64,000 bases of DNA from positions 19,509,318-19,573,317 of the forward strand of contig NC_052505.1 of assembly GCF_014356525.2 (NCBI RefSeq), read 5' to 3'. This document shows positions 1 to 10,900 of the stretch, piece by piece. This stretch comes from Nilaparvata lugens. Its lineage: Eukaryota; Arthropoda; Insecta; Hemiptera; Delphacidae. Made by a program: the position numbers and the translations under genes. Every line of letters begins with the position of its first letter. Positions within the stretch are counted from its first letter, which is position 1. The notes below the pieces were generated by a model. That model had not been told where the DNA came from. It made no database searches and was given only the letters and a program-made list of their open reading frames with translations.

Positions 1-400
1 ACAACCTTGTAATTAGAATGATATAACGAAAATATCATTTCCTGACTGAAAATTTACTTAATGATGATGAGTTGACGATCAAAGGGCCCCATTAAAATTT
101 TATAATTTAACTATTTAATTGAAATATAATTCTTGTGAAAATTGTAGGCTATCACTGTCTACTTGAATAGAATGACATTCCTTTTTGAGGGGCATTGAGA
201 GATCTCAATCAAATTAAATACTAGTTCCTTTCACTATTCTGGCTAATATTGTGCTTTTCTGTCCATAATCGTTTTTTAACTATTTACAATTGATTTCTAC
301 ATTCGACAAAAATGTGTTTCATTTTCTCTATTTGTGATATTTCACTTGAAGAATTTATTGATGCTATTGATAATTTCAATTAATACAAAACTAGTCTTTC

Positions 401-622
401 ATGACTACAAGCATAGCCATTTCTAATAAAAGAAAGACCCTGGCCTACGATATTGCAACGTCGCAGTGTAGGCCTAGAATCTAATATATGATTGCTGAAA
501 AAGATTAGCTGGTATTTTTAAAAATATTTTTCAGCAATCATATATTAGATTCTAGGCCTACACTGCGACGTTGCAATATCACAGGCCAGGGCCTTGTATT
601 AGAGGTGGTTATGCTATAAGTC
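401..622. repeat. foldback MITE, near-perfect palindrome
   Basis: Arms of about 95-100 bp (401-502 and 528-622) are nearly perfect inverse complements around a loop of about 25 bp. The inner 65 bp differ at only a few positions. The outer ends carry the motif catagccA.CTCTAATA, which also forms short hairpins at 27283-27321 and 47870-47911. Such a structure could form a strong cruciform or RNA hairpin. Confidence 0.8.
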
Positions 623-652
623 GTGGTTAAGTGGAAGATTGAACTTTACTGT

Positions 653-760
653 CCAAACTTCGCCAATTGAACAAATAAAAATGTCATTCTATTCTAAGTT
701 GATAAGTTCCAAACTTCGCCAATTGAACAAATAAAAATGTCATTCTATTCTAAGTTGATG
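653..760 (+). repeat. tandem duplication, 56-bp unit x2
   Basis: The unit beginning CCAAACTTCGCCAATTG starts at 653 and again at 709, with almost no differences. It lies about 80 bp upstream of the first exon in the window. Confidence 0.85.
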
Positions 761-839
761 GAATTTTTTGAATTAGTCTCACTGTATTCATCCCTAACTG
801 TATTTCCGTAAACTAATCTCTGGCGATGTTTGTTTTCAG

Positions 840-932
840 GTTATGTTCTCCGTCCATTATTACAGGGTCGGTATACCGGCAAACTGAATTTAGTAATGGG
901 AACTATTGGCACCTTACTCACTGATCCTGAAG
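840..932 (+). CDS. exon of the unidentified gene (YVLRPLLQGRYTG exon)
   Basis: The exon follows a good acceptor (TGTTTTCAG) and ends at the strong donor GTGAGT. It starts with two bases of a split codon, gives 30 open codons (YVLRPLLQGRYTGKLNLVMG, then TIGTLLTDPE) and leaves one base, G. It reads directly into the exon at 2811 as DPE-G-LITW, which supports both junctions. Confidence 0.6.
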
Positions 933-3900
933 GTGAGTCTCCCTTATAATATTGTTTCAAACTGTCTTTTCTTTCTAGTAAAATTTAGTCGGCTGAATTT
1001 TGATCTGAATTTTCAACTTCATGGTTGAAGATGAAAATTAATTTTCATGTTGGAAGTTATTCCAAGCCAAGACTATAGTTGAATCAAGAGCCAATAATTA
1101 CGAGGGTAGTCTGATAAGTAATGGACATATTGTTGTAGTGCAAAAACCAAATAACCCTCAGAAGCGATCCTGGGGGCATGTGGAAGTGCTTTTTATCCTC
1201 TACACTGCTGCATGGTTTGAAGGCGTTACGTTCATCCAGTTTGGTTTGGTTAGTGAAAGAATGGCGTCGTGTTTTGGTGTTATGTAAACGCGAATTAAAC
1301 AACGCGCTGTCAAATTTTCAACTGCTGAGAAAAAAGCTGTTTCATTATTTCACTAACCAAACCAAACTGGATGAACGCAACGCCTTCAAACTACGCAGCC
1401 CTGTAGAGGATAAATAGAACTTCCATATGTCACCAGGCTCGCTTCTGGGGGTTATTTTGTTTGTGCTCTATAAGCATTACTTATCAGCTTACCCTCGTAG
1501 ATTATAAATACAGTGCACATTCAGTTCTCATTTCCACTTGACACGTAATCGATGTCTGTCGAAAGAGTTGAAGCATTAAAAATTAATTTGATTTAGCGAA
1601 GTTAAAAAGATTATAAGGCCTATCCGATTGAAAGGTAACTTAATACGGTAGAGACGATTTATTCCAAGATTCCCAGTATGGCTTCATCCCTTGATTTAGA
1701 AGCCTGTAAAACAAGGTTCAATATTTCAGAAGGATCAATACAATGGGCCATATGAATAAAGTTGAGCATTTGCTTATACTTCTAAAATATGAAGCATCTG
1801 CTTCATTTTCTATGAATAAACGTGAGCAAAATCTTTTGTTCATACTCATCAAAAAAAAAAAAAGTTTGAGCATTTGCTCAAAATTAAAAGCTTATACTCA
1901 AAATTGTATGAATAAACTAGAGCATTTGCTCAACTTTTAAAGCAAATGCTTCAAAAAAGGTGAGTCTAGTCTAGAGCAGCTTTTCACCTTTTGCTCATAG
2001 TAAAATGGCTGAAGTAATTCGTATGAGGAAGAGGAAACTATACAAGATACGATCACAACCAATAGTTGAGAACTATATAACTCTTTTTAGATTCAACCAT
2101 AATATTTATCACCATTATTCCTACAAAATAATAAATACATAAGATAGCTATCTGATATAAAGATAGCCATCACAAAATAGGAAATAGGCATTTAAGAAGA
2201 TGAGAGTGTAGACGATTATAAGAAGGCTATTGATATAATAAGATTATGCTGAAGATTATTATAGAGAGGACATTTTTTCACGCTTTTTATTTATTTTATT
2301 TCAAAAATTCTTAACTAACCTAAAACTTAATTCATAAATAGAAAACAGAGCAGACGAGGCAAACACAAGCGGTGTCTCTTACTTGCATATTTAGCACTTA
2401 CTTGAGCTATAAAAACAAAGTAAGGCAACAAAGGCGAATCAGCTGATGAAAAATCTTAAAATTACGTGAGCATTTGCTCCAGAGTTCAGGTAAGAGTATA
2501 AGGTAAAGCTTATTCATAAAAAATGAGCAAATGCTTATGCTTCTACATAATGCTCATGTGCAAAACCGTATGCTCCATGCTTTGGTTTTATTCATATGGC
2601 CCATTGAGATTTTCACGTCGCAATTATTTACAAATTCATGAAATTTCTACATTGATCTCTTACAGAGTTTTCATTCATCATTTTGGTTTTCTAATTTGGA
2701 TTTTACTTGAGTACCGTAAACTAATTGATTTATTCTTACATTTCTGAAAGAATTGTTGATACACCTTTCTTCTCCAATCACTGATTGATAATTTTTGTCT
2801 GATTCACAAGGCCTGATTACCTGGTTACAAACTGGTTATAATAATGAAGCTGAGGAAATTTTTTCCAGTCTTCCTTATTCTCCTGCCTGTATTCACTTGA
2901 ATCCACATCACAATCTTAGTGATCTCTATAATCAACTGCCGAATTGGCCACCTTTTTCGGACCTTTTATTAGTTTTTTTTAGCTTATCCACTAATGACAA
3001 GACACGTGTGTTGAACATGTGGGTGTACACATTTCGTCACACATTGCTCTTGCAGGGCTCGCATGAAATTCCAGTCTCGACTGGAAACATCATGCTTGGC
3101 CCTTCAATCAGTCACTTCCTGTCCTCGTGAAGTAAACAGCTATTTTGTCATAGTCATTCAATCTCAGCTGTTTTCCATGAAATCAAGCCGGTAAACAGCT
3201 GTTCGCAGAACAATTAAACATGTGACTCTCATTACAGCATACTCGACTGTAATGAAACCATATGTTATCTTTACAGTCGAGTATTTTTCCTAGTTCCGAA
3301 ATAGGAACAGCAAAACTGCTACAAAAAACCACCTTCAGCGCTCCAGGTGGAAGTTTTGTCAACTTCCACAAAATTCTTGATTCGGAATTTGTAAACTAGA
3401 TTATGCTTATAGAATGCATGTAGTAAGTTCAGCACAAGCAGGTAATGTTTTCTATTTCTCAATTATTCTTCTTTAGATTATTATTACAAAAAATAGTGTA
3501 CGTTACTTGGACGTGAATGTCTTTTGTAGTGCTTGAATAAAATTCTACTAACGCCTCGACTAGAAACATCATTCTCGCCTGCAAAAGACCCCTTCCCGTC
3601 CTTGTGACGTAAGATACTATTACCTAATTTTAATGGAACTATTTTTTCATTTGTTGCAGCGGATGATATGATCGAGGCAGTAGCCGCTGAGAGTTTGTGC
3701 AGATTGAGCAGAGGAAACATGAAGCTATGCGCAGAACTGCTCATCAAGTGGAAGCCTCGAAATGGAAAGGTGTCATTGCAGCTGATTGAGCTGATGAAGG
3801 TTTTCATTGCACGACTAAAACCTGTCCGATGGCTCGAGTTGATGACGGAAAACAATCTAATCAAAGCTCAAGGTGAAGCATTTCAAAATTACACTAACAC

Positions 3901-4225
3901 CTTTAATTGTACTGATTTCTACTCTCATACGATTTGAGACTTGCCATTCTATGTATTTTTCAAATTTTATATCAACTTATAGTACTTCAAGAACTTACGA
4001 GGCTAATTTATTTTTCTTTCAGTTACCTTGAAAAGTGACACCATTCCTGCACTGATTACAGAACGCAAAGAATCACTTTTCCGCTCTAGTGCGCAAAGTA
4101 TTACTTTGCGTACTCTTAATACTTTGCGTATTATCTTGCAGCCATCCCAATCAACTGTTGACATTGTTTGCGTGTATTTAGAATGCGAATTTGTTCTGTA
4201 TATATTTTTTCTGATTTTCAAATAA
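840..4225 (+). CDS. 3' part of an unidentified multi-exon gene (possible focadhesin-like helical-repeat protein)
   Basis: Candidate exons are 840-932, 2811-2918 (3' end uncertain), 3660-3872 and 4023-4225. All junction phases agree: exon 1 ends on one base that completes a Gly codon with exon 2, and exon 3 ends on one base that completes Val with exon 4. The peptide starts YVLRPLLQGRYTGKLNLVMG and continues through LITWLQTGYNNEAEE and IEAVAAESLCRLSRGN to IARLKPVRWLELMTENNL. It is leucine-rich and amphipathic, which suits ARM/HEAT-type helical repeats. I do not recognise the family firmly; focadhesin is only a guess. The gene begins left of the window. Exons 1 and 2 are separated by two inverted-repeat elements. 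The last exon lies in a dispersed repeat, so the true C-terminus may differ. Confidence 0.5.
1099..1499. mobile_element. mariner-type foldback MITE with TA target duplication
   Basis: The ends read TACGAGGGTAGTCTGATAAG and, inverted, CTTATCAGCTTACCCTCGTA. TACGAGGGT...AAGTAATG ends are typical of mariner-family elements. The terminal TA at 1099-1100 and 1498-1499 is the expected target duplication. The arms extend about 150 bp inward (around 1101-1265 and 1345-1497). No transposase frame is present. Confidence 0.75.
1741..2606. mobile_element. non-autonomous DNA transposon with subterminal GAGCAAATGCT repeats
   Basis: A 20-bp terminal inverted repeat (CAATGGGCCATATGAATAAA) is found at 1741-1760 and inverted at 2587-2606. 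Inside are many copies of GAGCATTTGCT or its complement, for example near 1763, 1869, 1921, 1940, 2468 and 2523. They cluster toward both ends, as transposase-binding subterminal repeats do. I see no clear target duplication, so the superfamily is open. Confidence 0.7.
2811..2918 (+). CDS. exon of the unidentified gene (LITWLQTGYNNEAEE exon), 3' end uncertain
   Basis: The acceptor is TCACAAG at 2804-2810. The frame stays open to 3130, but from about 2990 the DNA matches the end of a MITE also seen at 18292-18606, so the native exon should end earlier. The donor at 2919 (CTTA|GTGATC) has the phase needed to join the exon at 3660 and would give HHNL-T-DDMIEAV. This donor was chosen by phase only; a later GTGTGT site is also possible. 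Confidence 0.45.
3660..3872 (+). CDS. exon of the unidentified gene (DDMIEAVAAESLCRLSRGN exon)
   Basis: A pyrimidine-rich tract and TTGTTGCAG precede 3660, and the donor GTGAAG follows 3872. It encodes about 70 residues including IEAVAAESLCRLSRGNMKLC, LQLIELMKVFIARLK and WLELMTENNLIKAQ. It is the most protein-like exon of this gene, with balanced codon use in an AT-rich setting. A long antisense reading frame over it (3484-3864) is a shadow. Confidence 0.65.
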
Positions 4226-4700
4226 ATAAAAATGAGAACTCATCAAATTATACATTTTGAATATTATTAATTATTCTTTATTTCAAATAATATTTTTTCA
4301 TTCATAAATTGATTTGGTTGAAAAATTATTTAGAAATTGAGATCTACTCAAAATTATTAAAATTTTCAAATCAATTGGATTAATTTAATTTTTTAATTTG
4401 AATAAATTATTGATTATTAATTTCAATTGGACTATCAAGTTTAAAATAAATTAAAGTTGTTATTAATAACAAAATTATACAGACAAACATTTGATGGATT
4501 TCAGCCATCATTTTACCCATAATCAACCACTTCTCATATTCAATGGTAACTGTAGGAAAAATTTAATGTGAAATACGTGCGCAAAGTTCCTCTGCTGCAC
4601 TCAAGAAACCATTCCGCCCTCGTCTACGACTCGTGCGTGAACGTTTCTTTCGGTGCAGCAAACTGTCACTTTACGCACTAGTTGCACAAATAACTATTTC
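4022..4700 (+). repeat. dispersed repeat, copy 1 (second copy inverted at 31380-31860)
   Basis: Two blocks, 4022-4120 and about 4450-4700, match the reverse complement of 31380-31860. The 105 bp bounded by GTGCGCAAAG and CTTTACGCAC differ at only two positions between the copies. The middle differs. The CpG-rich GTGCGCAAAGT...ACTTTGCGCAC ends look like inverted repeats. Confidence 0.75.
4023..4225 (+). CDS. candidate terminal exon lying in a dispersed repeat
   Basis: After TTTCTTTCAG the frame set by the preceding exon stays open (VTLKSDTIPALITERKESLF and on) to a TAA that overlaps an AATAAA signal near 4222. The first 100 bp and the block 4450-4700 recur, inverted, at about 31380-31860. The exon is therefore either repeat-derived or an accidental open frame, and the true 3' end of the gene may lie elsewhere. 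Confidence 0.35.
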
Positions 4701-4922
4701 AATCTCCTATTGGCCATAAATAAAAGAGGAATGTATATAAAAGAATAATTTTTCCTCTAGTTACTTAGTATGCGTCCTGTATCTTCGCCTTTGAAACGTC
4801 AAAATGTAGGCAAGAAATGGTTCGCGGGGTAATATTCCCGGCTTTCAATCAATCAATAATTTTATTCAAATCAATACAATAAAAGAAATAAAAGAAATCA
4901 AATCACAATCAAAAATAAATTT

Positions 4923-5183
4923 CTAATAAAGCTCTACTTGAAGGAAAGTTAAATTGCTCACATTTCTCGCTCCAATACGTTTAGCCTTTATAACATTCCT
5001 TTGAGTAGAGCTCAAAGAATTTTCAATAGTTGTTCGGAACACTTGGACATCTTCTTTTGATTTTCCCTTCCCAATTCCGAAGGACTTCATGTGATTTCGT
5101 CGAGTAGTATGTGGTCCAACATTTTGTAATTTGTGCTTGTAATTATCCCCATTATGTGGTAGTACATTACACAGACATTCCAT
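4923..5183 (-). CDS. hypothetical basic ORF, 86 codons, not recognised
   Basis: This is an open frame on the - strand with serine/lysine-rich sequence (GIGKGKSKEDVQVFRTTIEN) and a possible AATAAA at about 4866-4861 on the same strand. No family is recognised. It could be a small gene's last exon, a transposon fragment or chance. Confidence 0.2.
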   Translation of the reverse strand: MECLCNVLPHNGDNYKHKLQNVGPHTTRRNHMKSFGIGKGKSKEDVQVFRTTIENSLSSTQRNVIKAKRIGARNVSNLTFLQVELY

Positions 5184-5466
5184 TCTTTTTTCTTCAATTT
5201 ACTAATTTACATCATTCTAATCTCTAGTATACTCATGCTTTCATGATGCCTTACAATAATTATTTAGAGTATTGTAAAATATTATATTCTACATAATTAT
5301 ATTGTTCAATAATTATTATACTCTAGGTATTATATTGTGCATTGATTTTTTAGTGTGCATCTTTCATAGTGAATTCAGTTACTGTATTTTTATTATTTTG
5401 ATATATAACTGTATACTTCTTCTATTTATCATCTAGTTCATTTTCTATTATTTTATCATTAAAATA

Positions 5467-5721
5467 ATAATTATTATCAAACGAAAGTTCAAATTAAATG
5501 CTGTAATTCACCCTGAAGACTTCTGCAACTGCAAATATTGACAACAGGGTAAACAGCTTGATGGAAATTCGATCCCAAGCTGACAAATAATTTTTGAATA
5601 GTAGCGCTCATCGAATTTCCATCTAGCAGTGTGTCACCCTGTTATCAATATTTGCAGTAGCAGAAGTCTTCGGGGTGAATTACAGCATTATTTAATTTGG
5701 ATTTTCGTTTAATAATTATTA
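5467..5721. mobile_element. foldback MITE, uninterrupted copy
   Basis: The arms contain AACAGGGTAAACAGCTTGAT and its near inverse, with outer ends in TTAAACGAAAATCC-like sequence. It is the same family as 32092-32624. This copy has the uninterrupted sequence TTACAGCATT at the point where the other copy carries a solo LTR. Confidence 0.75.
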
Positions 5722-6348
5722 ATCCATTAGCATTTGAATAATTGCAATATCTCAGTAATTTCCATCTGTAAAATAATATTATTATTTAATTTTCCAACAT
5801 TTTATTTTTATTCAAATTTTCATAAGTTTCATCTTCTTCTTTTAATAGAAATTCGTATTAAGTTGAAAATTATTGTATTGTATGATGGAGGCATGATGGT
5901 ACCTCCTTCTACCTGTTGTTTCATTAATAAAAAATACTTAAATTACTTGCTTGTAAAGTGTGACTTTTAATTTTTCAGGCCAAAAATCTCAGTGAAGTGA
6001 CACGGAGACCACATTACTTGCCGCTATTTTGTGAACGCTAAGTTCCTCAGAAGTTCAACGTTTCGTTTTTCCTGTAAATATCTATAACTTTATTCGTAAT
6101 TCAATATTTTTATTATTCTTTACGTATTGAACAGATTGTTGAAGTGTTTTCTGTTCATGAACAAGTTGGTGCAAGTGTGCTGTTATTACATTCGTACAAT
6201 GTATATCCCACTACAAAGCGATCACATGATTGAAAAATCATTATGTTATAAGGTGATATTTTACTAGTTTTACATGAAGGATGATGATGATGATGAGTTT
6301 TGAATACTGCGAACAAGCTCTGTGGTAGCGACAGTTACGAATCAGTAC

Positions 6349-6600
6349 TATAGTGTGGTCCACGTTATAATGGCAGTGGAGAAAGATGGGAGAACAGCGT
6401 TGCCGATTCTCTGCCTTGCCACTGCCTTCTATAAAATATAGCTGATATCGGTATTATCATAATATCAACTGTTCATTCCTGTTAAAAAAGTAATTGAGTT
6501 AATGATAAATTTTTATTATTGAGATTGAATACTTTGTTAATTAATTAAATTTTTACATTATTGATAAACGTTGTGGCAACGTTGCCGAGTAAGAAAATAT
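6349..6600 (+). repeat. TATAGTG-MITE family, left half
   Basis: It begins TATAGTGTGGTCCACGTTAT and continues with the family's interior (GTTGCCGATTCTC and so on). It lacks a nearby right end. A matching right end with TGGACCTCACTATAG lies at about 8345-8422. Confidence 0.7.
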
Positions 6601-6604
6601 TTTT

Positions 6605-6725
6605 ATTTATTTATTGTTTAAAACACTATAATCATAATATAATTATGACATTGGAGGAAAAACTAGGCTGAGCCTGTACTATTTCTCTACAAAAATTTTG
6701 ATAAAATTTTAATGTTGTTCAAATG
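6605..6725 (-). mobile_element. 5'-truncated non-LTR retrotransposon tail
   Basis: On the - strand it ends in a (TAAA)n-type tail, seen as ATTTATTTATTTATT on +. It contains the AGGCTGAGCCTGTACTATTT block, which recurs at 52750-52870. Confidence 0.6.
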
Positions 6726-6741
6726 TCAAGGTAAATAATAA

Positions 6742-6938
6742 TAATAATATCGAGTGACCTGGCTGGCTCAGGTCTGGTGTCAGAGTTTTCAGGTCGCAAC
6801 TGATCAATTTCAGGGCCTCTGACATGACCTAACGACTGCTTTTTAGGCAGCCGGGACCGACGGCTTAACGTGTCCATCCGAAACACGGGAGTGGCCCGCG
6901 ATAAATATCTTGCCCGGGCAATATATTTAAATAAATGT
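6742..6938 (+). repeat. SINE-like repeat with tRNA-like start
   Basis: The segment runs from GTGACCTGGCTGGCTCAGG through GGCAGCCGGGACCGACGGC to ATCTTGCCCGGGC. An inverted, diverged copy lies at 12053-12240 and includes a degenerate GAATCCCGGCCC that may reflect a Pol III box B. A SINE identity is inferred; no poly(A) tail was confirmed. Confidence 0.5.
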
Positions 6939-7079
6939 CAAGGTTATGAATTCGCACACTGCTTTGTCACTTGATTTTCGGTCCAGGAATGTAAGCTTTG
7001 AATTTTGAAGGTTGACGTAATACTTCAAATGAATCACAAAGAAATATTCCATTTATTTGAAAAATTTGAATTTTTCATT

Positions 7080-7706
7080 TAAGTCTGTGCAAAGGCTAAA
7101 AATAAACTTTCTACTCGTGATATTTTTCTAAGTTTCTCGATTTGTATATCATCAAGCTATCAAAATGAAAAAGGTTTCTCAGGAAAACATTTTTTCTTAT
7201 CATTACTTTTTGAGATAAGAGCGACTGAAGTTTGAATTTTTGGGACAGAACATTTCAAATTCGGTACGATATAAATCCATGAGATTTAGAGGTTGGATTC
7301 TTCGTGGTATTGTTGATCTAGTAAAACAAAAATTTTCTGAAAATATTAATTTTTGGAAAAGTTATTTACCAAAAATAACTCAACTAAAAGCTATTTTTGG
7401 TTATTTTTAGTAAATTGAATAACTATCTTAAAAATTAATATTTTCGGGAAGTTTTTGTTTTACTAGATCAACAATACCATGAAGAATCTATCCTCTAAAT
7501 CTCATAGATTTATTTCTTACCGAATTTGGAATGTTCTGTCCCAAAAATTCAAACTTTAGGCGCTCATATCTCAAAAAGTAATGAACAGAAAAAAATGTTT
7601 TCCTAGAAAACTTTTTCATTTTGTTAGCTTGATGATATACAAATAAAAAAACTTTGAAAAATATCACGAGTAAAAAGTTAATTTTTAGCCTTTGCACAGC
7701 CTTAAA
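7080..7706. repeat. giant foldback palindrome, about 300-bp arms
   Basis: From GTGCAAAGGCTAAAAAT near 7086, the sequence is mirrored to ATTTTTAGCCTTTGCAC near 7700, centred at about 7390. Similarity is high throughout, with scattered mismatches. No coding potential is seen. Transcribed, it would give a long hairpin RNA. Confidence 0.8.
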
Positions 7707-8458
7707 AAAAACAATGATGCAATACATGCGCTCCGCACCAATTGTAGTAGACTTGAGAAATAATCAGTGTTAAATTAATTACAACTGGTGCCACTGAGGA
7801 GCTGAGAAACATCGCCGTACATAGTCCAAGTTCCCTAATGGGGAAACCGGACACGTTTTGTCAATGATAATGAGTAAACATTCTGTAAAGTAGAGAGTTT
7901 CCCATAAGGACTTTCCCATCGTTTTATTTGGAGTTTAATTCATTACTATTAAACATTTTTGATTGTAATATAAGTCCTGTTGAAGCTCCAGAGGTTAATA
8001 TGAGCGAAGAAGGCTTTCAAAGCAGACAACATTTTTCCTTTTTAGTTTCAAAAGAATACCTGAGCTGGGGGATTGTAGGCCGTGTGAAAAGCTAATCTAG
8101 TCAATACTGGAGATATTGTGAACAACATAAGATCACCTCACTAAGAAATTGAGGCATCTCCGTTAAAAGGGCTAATGCTAAGAGTCCGGCAACTGTGGGA
8201 AAACATTTATTTTCACTTGCCTGTTGGCTAGTACGATAGAGAAAAGATAGCATGTGAAGATATCCCATGGTATAGAGCGTGTTATATTCCAAATTCCTCT
8301 GTTATCTCAAGACGAAAAATATATCTTATTGAGAAATAAAATATTATTGATTATTTCAGAGAATCGGCAACGTTGTTCTTTTATCTTATTCCTCTGCCAT
8401 CATAACGTGGACCTCACTATAGTGTTATTTCCTCCTAAAAATGTATGACTGACTTCCG

Positions 8459-8738
8459 TCATAGAGTACAAGAAGATATCCCAAGGTAAGGATATCCCAA
8501 GGGCGTTTATGTTCAAAATTTCACTGTTGTTTCAAGCCGATAGTCCTAGTAGTTCATTTTTCGTGAAGCTATGTGACGCTAGTAGTCTCTCGTACTGTGC
8601 CGTTCTTTCACTCTCACTCGGATAAAACAGTTACAATAGACAGTAGTTGACAGTAATCGGCTTGAAATTTGGAACATAAACAACCTCCATGAGCACAAAC
8701 AACCATGGGATATCTTCTTATGATATATTTTCTCTATA
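8459..8738. mobile_element. MITE of the AGAGAAAAGATAGC family
   Basis: Inverted ends carry GATATCCCA...GGGCGTTTATG and, inverted, CATGGGATATCTTCTTATG, and the right end is TTTCTCTA. Other copies lie at 25953-26105 (partial), 27348-27470 (partial), 28882-29151, 35327-35589 and 40330-41397 (interrupted). The right end abuts the next MITE. Confidence 0.75.
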
Positions 8739-8953
8739 GTGTGGTCCACCTTATAATGGCAGTGGATGAAGATAGAAGAATAGCAATGCTGATTCTCTGT
8801 ATCAATTAATTATATTTCTACACTGTCAAAAACATAATTGAAATCGTTGTGGACCTAGAAATGGGTAGTACCACCGGCTTTGTCAAATGATGGACAAAGA
8901 TAGCAAAACCAAAGTTGATCAAATACTGTCATTATAACGTGGACCTCACTGTA
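8735..8953. mobile_element. TATAGTG-MITE, complete copy
   Basis: A 219-bp element with ends TATAGTGTGGTCCACCTTAT and, inverted, ATAACGTGGACCTCACTGTA. Its left end shares bases with the end of the preceding MITE. Confidence 0.85.
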
Positions 8954-9361
8954 TGAACAAACTCATTAAGAAGTATCAGTAAATTGTGCTGTAAATCATT
9001 TCTCCGTGTTACTAATAACCGCATTAAAAACATTGCCAGCTACTCTATTTCACTGCCACAAAATTTCGATCTCAATTATTTTGAAAATAATCTATTTGTA
9101 AAGCTGTTTCGTAGAGCTGTATATCTAACTGAATACAGCACTTATTGAAATTGCTGAGCTCCGTATAATCTCTTGTTTGAATAGCATACATTTGAATATT
9201 ATTTCGAATTAAGAAGTGACGAAGGAACTAACGAGGGAAATGTTTTTATGTTGGTTATTAAAATCTTCTAAATCAAAATGATATATTTAATAAAATAAAG
9301 CAAGCAAACATGTAAATTTCGACAGCTAGAACCTTTTTGTTTTAAGAGATGAGTTTTCTTA

Positions 9362-9675
9362 AGGTGCATTTTCGTTTGTGCGTAAACTTCCGCAGTCGAC
9401 GACGACAAGCATTGTTGACATTCATATTGTCCAAATTTCAAGTGTGCTAAAACAGCTGATCAAATAACTTTTCATTTATTTGTCTTTATTATTAAAGAAT
9501 TAAACATTTCTAATAATATCAACATATTGACATTATTTAAAAGTATAAGCTCAACCTGCCCCACCGTCATGATAATTGAACATAATCTTTCAGGTTATGT
9601 AGACAAATCAAAATCTACCCAATCTGAGATTCTCTCTGTCAACGACGGCATTTACGCACAAACGAAAACTCAGCT
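9362..9675. mobile_element. 314-bp inverted-repeat element flanked by TTA
   Basis: Ends read AGGTGCATTTTCGTTTGTGC and, inverted, GCACAAACGAAAACTCAGCT. TTA occurs immediately outside both ends (9359-9361 and 9676-9678). A 3-bp TTA duplication fits the PIF/Harbinger superfamily. A related end sequence occurs at 35260-35305. Confidence 0.7.
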
Positions 9676-10131
9676 TTACTTCTAGTTAAAAAGTGTACTA
9701 TAGTGTCAGTGTGTAGTGTGTTTCTAATCTTCCATACCTCCCTGCCCACTGTGCATTAAAACTTATTCTATTCAAAGCGATATTTCAGTTTATTTGAAGT
9801 TTATTTTATGTTATTTGAATAATTTTTCATAATGAAACTAGTAAGATAAGCTACTAGTGATGTTTTTCTTTCCATTGAGTTATACTACATATGATATTAA
9901 CTATTTTTGGCATCGGCATTTTATAAATAACTTGATTGATTCAATATGCAGTGATGAATAAGTGTTATATTTAAATATAGTTTGGTATTTTAATTCTTTT
10001 AAATTCAAAGTTTCTAACTTAGGCCTATTTATATTTTTGGATGAAAATTGATCTAGGACGTTTTACAATAGAAAAATAACCTATTTTTTGGAGATATTAT
10101 ATTATTATCAAAATTTGGGAATGGAATAGTT

Positions 10132-10571
10132 CAAGGCCCGCCGCGAAGTAGGCCCACGCTAATCTACGAAAAGCAACCCACGCTGTGGGATGTTTTGTAA
10201 ACCATTGCTATAGAATTATTCATAATCAATCAGCTGACAAGTGCATTCATTGCATGTATTACACAGATGTCTGGAGAAGCCTAGCAATGGTTTAAGGGCA
10301 GGTCACACCGAGCTCGCGTCCGCGGCGGTAGCGAAGTCAAAAAACTCGTCTTCCATGTTATTAAGTTGTGCAGGTCACACCGAGCTCGCTACCGCGGAGG
10401 TAGTACCTCGGCGGTAGTTTCACTTCACGAGCCAGGCGAACTTTTGAAACGTCTCCTAGTGGGAGTACCGCTAGCGGTAGTGAGCTCGGCCTGACGTGGC
10501 CATTACAGAACATCCCACGGCGTGGGTTGCTTTTCGTTGATTAGCGTGGGTCTACTTTGTGGCGGTCCTTA
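10132..10571. mobile_element. foldback element with a second inverted-repeat element inside
   Basis: Outer arms of about 68 bp share CCCACGCTAATC and GCAACCCACGC, and their complements occur near 10505-10570. Between them, about 10293-10503, is a GC-rich element whose ends are GGGCAGGTCACACCGAGCTC and a diverged inverse. That inner element also repeats GCAGGTCACACCGAGCTCGC directly near 10297 and 10371. Confidence 0.65.
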
Positions 10572-10774
10572 GTTGTTCCTTCCTTATCATATTTTTATAA
10601 TTTGAAATTATATCCATGAATAAATATTATAATTATAGTAGTCAAAACACCCTGCATCCAACTTGTTTGTAGAAATTTCTCTTGTTGATTTTTTTCAAAT
10701 ATGGACTTTATTTTATTTTTATTGCTTTGTAAAGGTCGACAGTTGGTTCTCGAAATGAACTATTAGGAAACATA

Positions 10775-10900
10775 GGCCTGATTGCACAAAAGCCGATTAA
10801 ATTTTAATAGTAATTAATTTCACGAAAACCAATCAGAGAAGGCTTTTTTCGACAAGGAGGCTTCTCTGATTGGTTCTCGGGAAATGAATCACGATTCAAC
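10775..10900. mobile_element. CCGGTTGCAC-MITE, diverged copy
   Basis: It contains the family's internal palindrome (ACCAATCAGAGAAGGC ... GCTTCTCTGATTGGT). The left end is diverged and the right end is missing. Confidence 0.65.

Noticed and set aside
3484..3864. 126-codon open frame on the - strand
   Set aside because: It is antisense to the exon at 3660-3872 and includes intron sequence; no family features.
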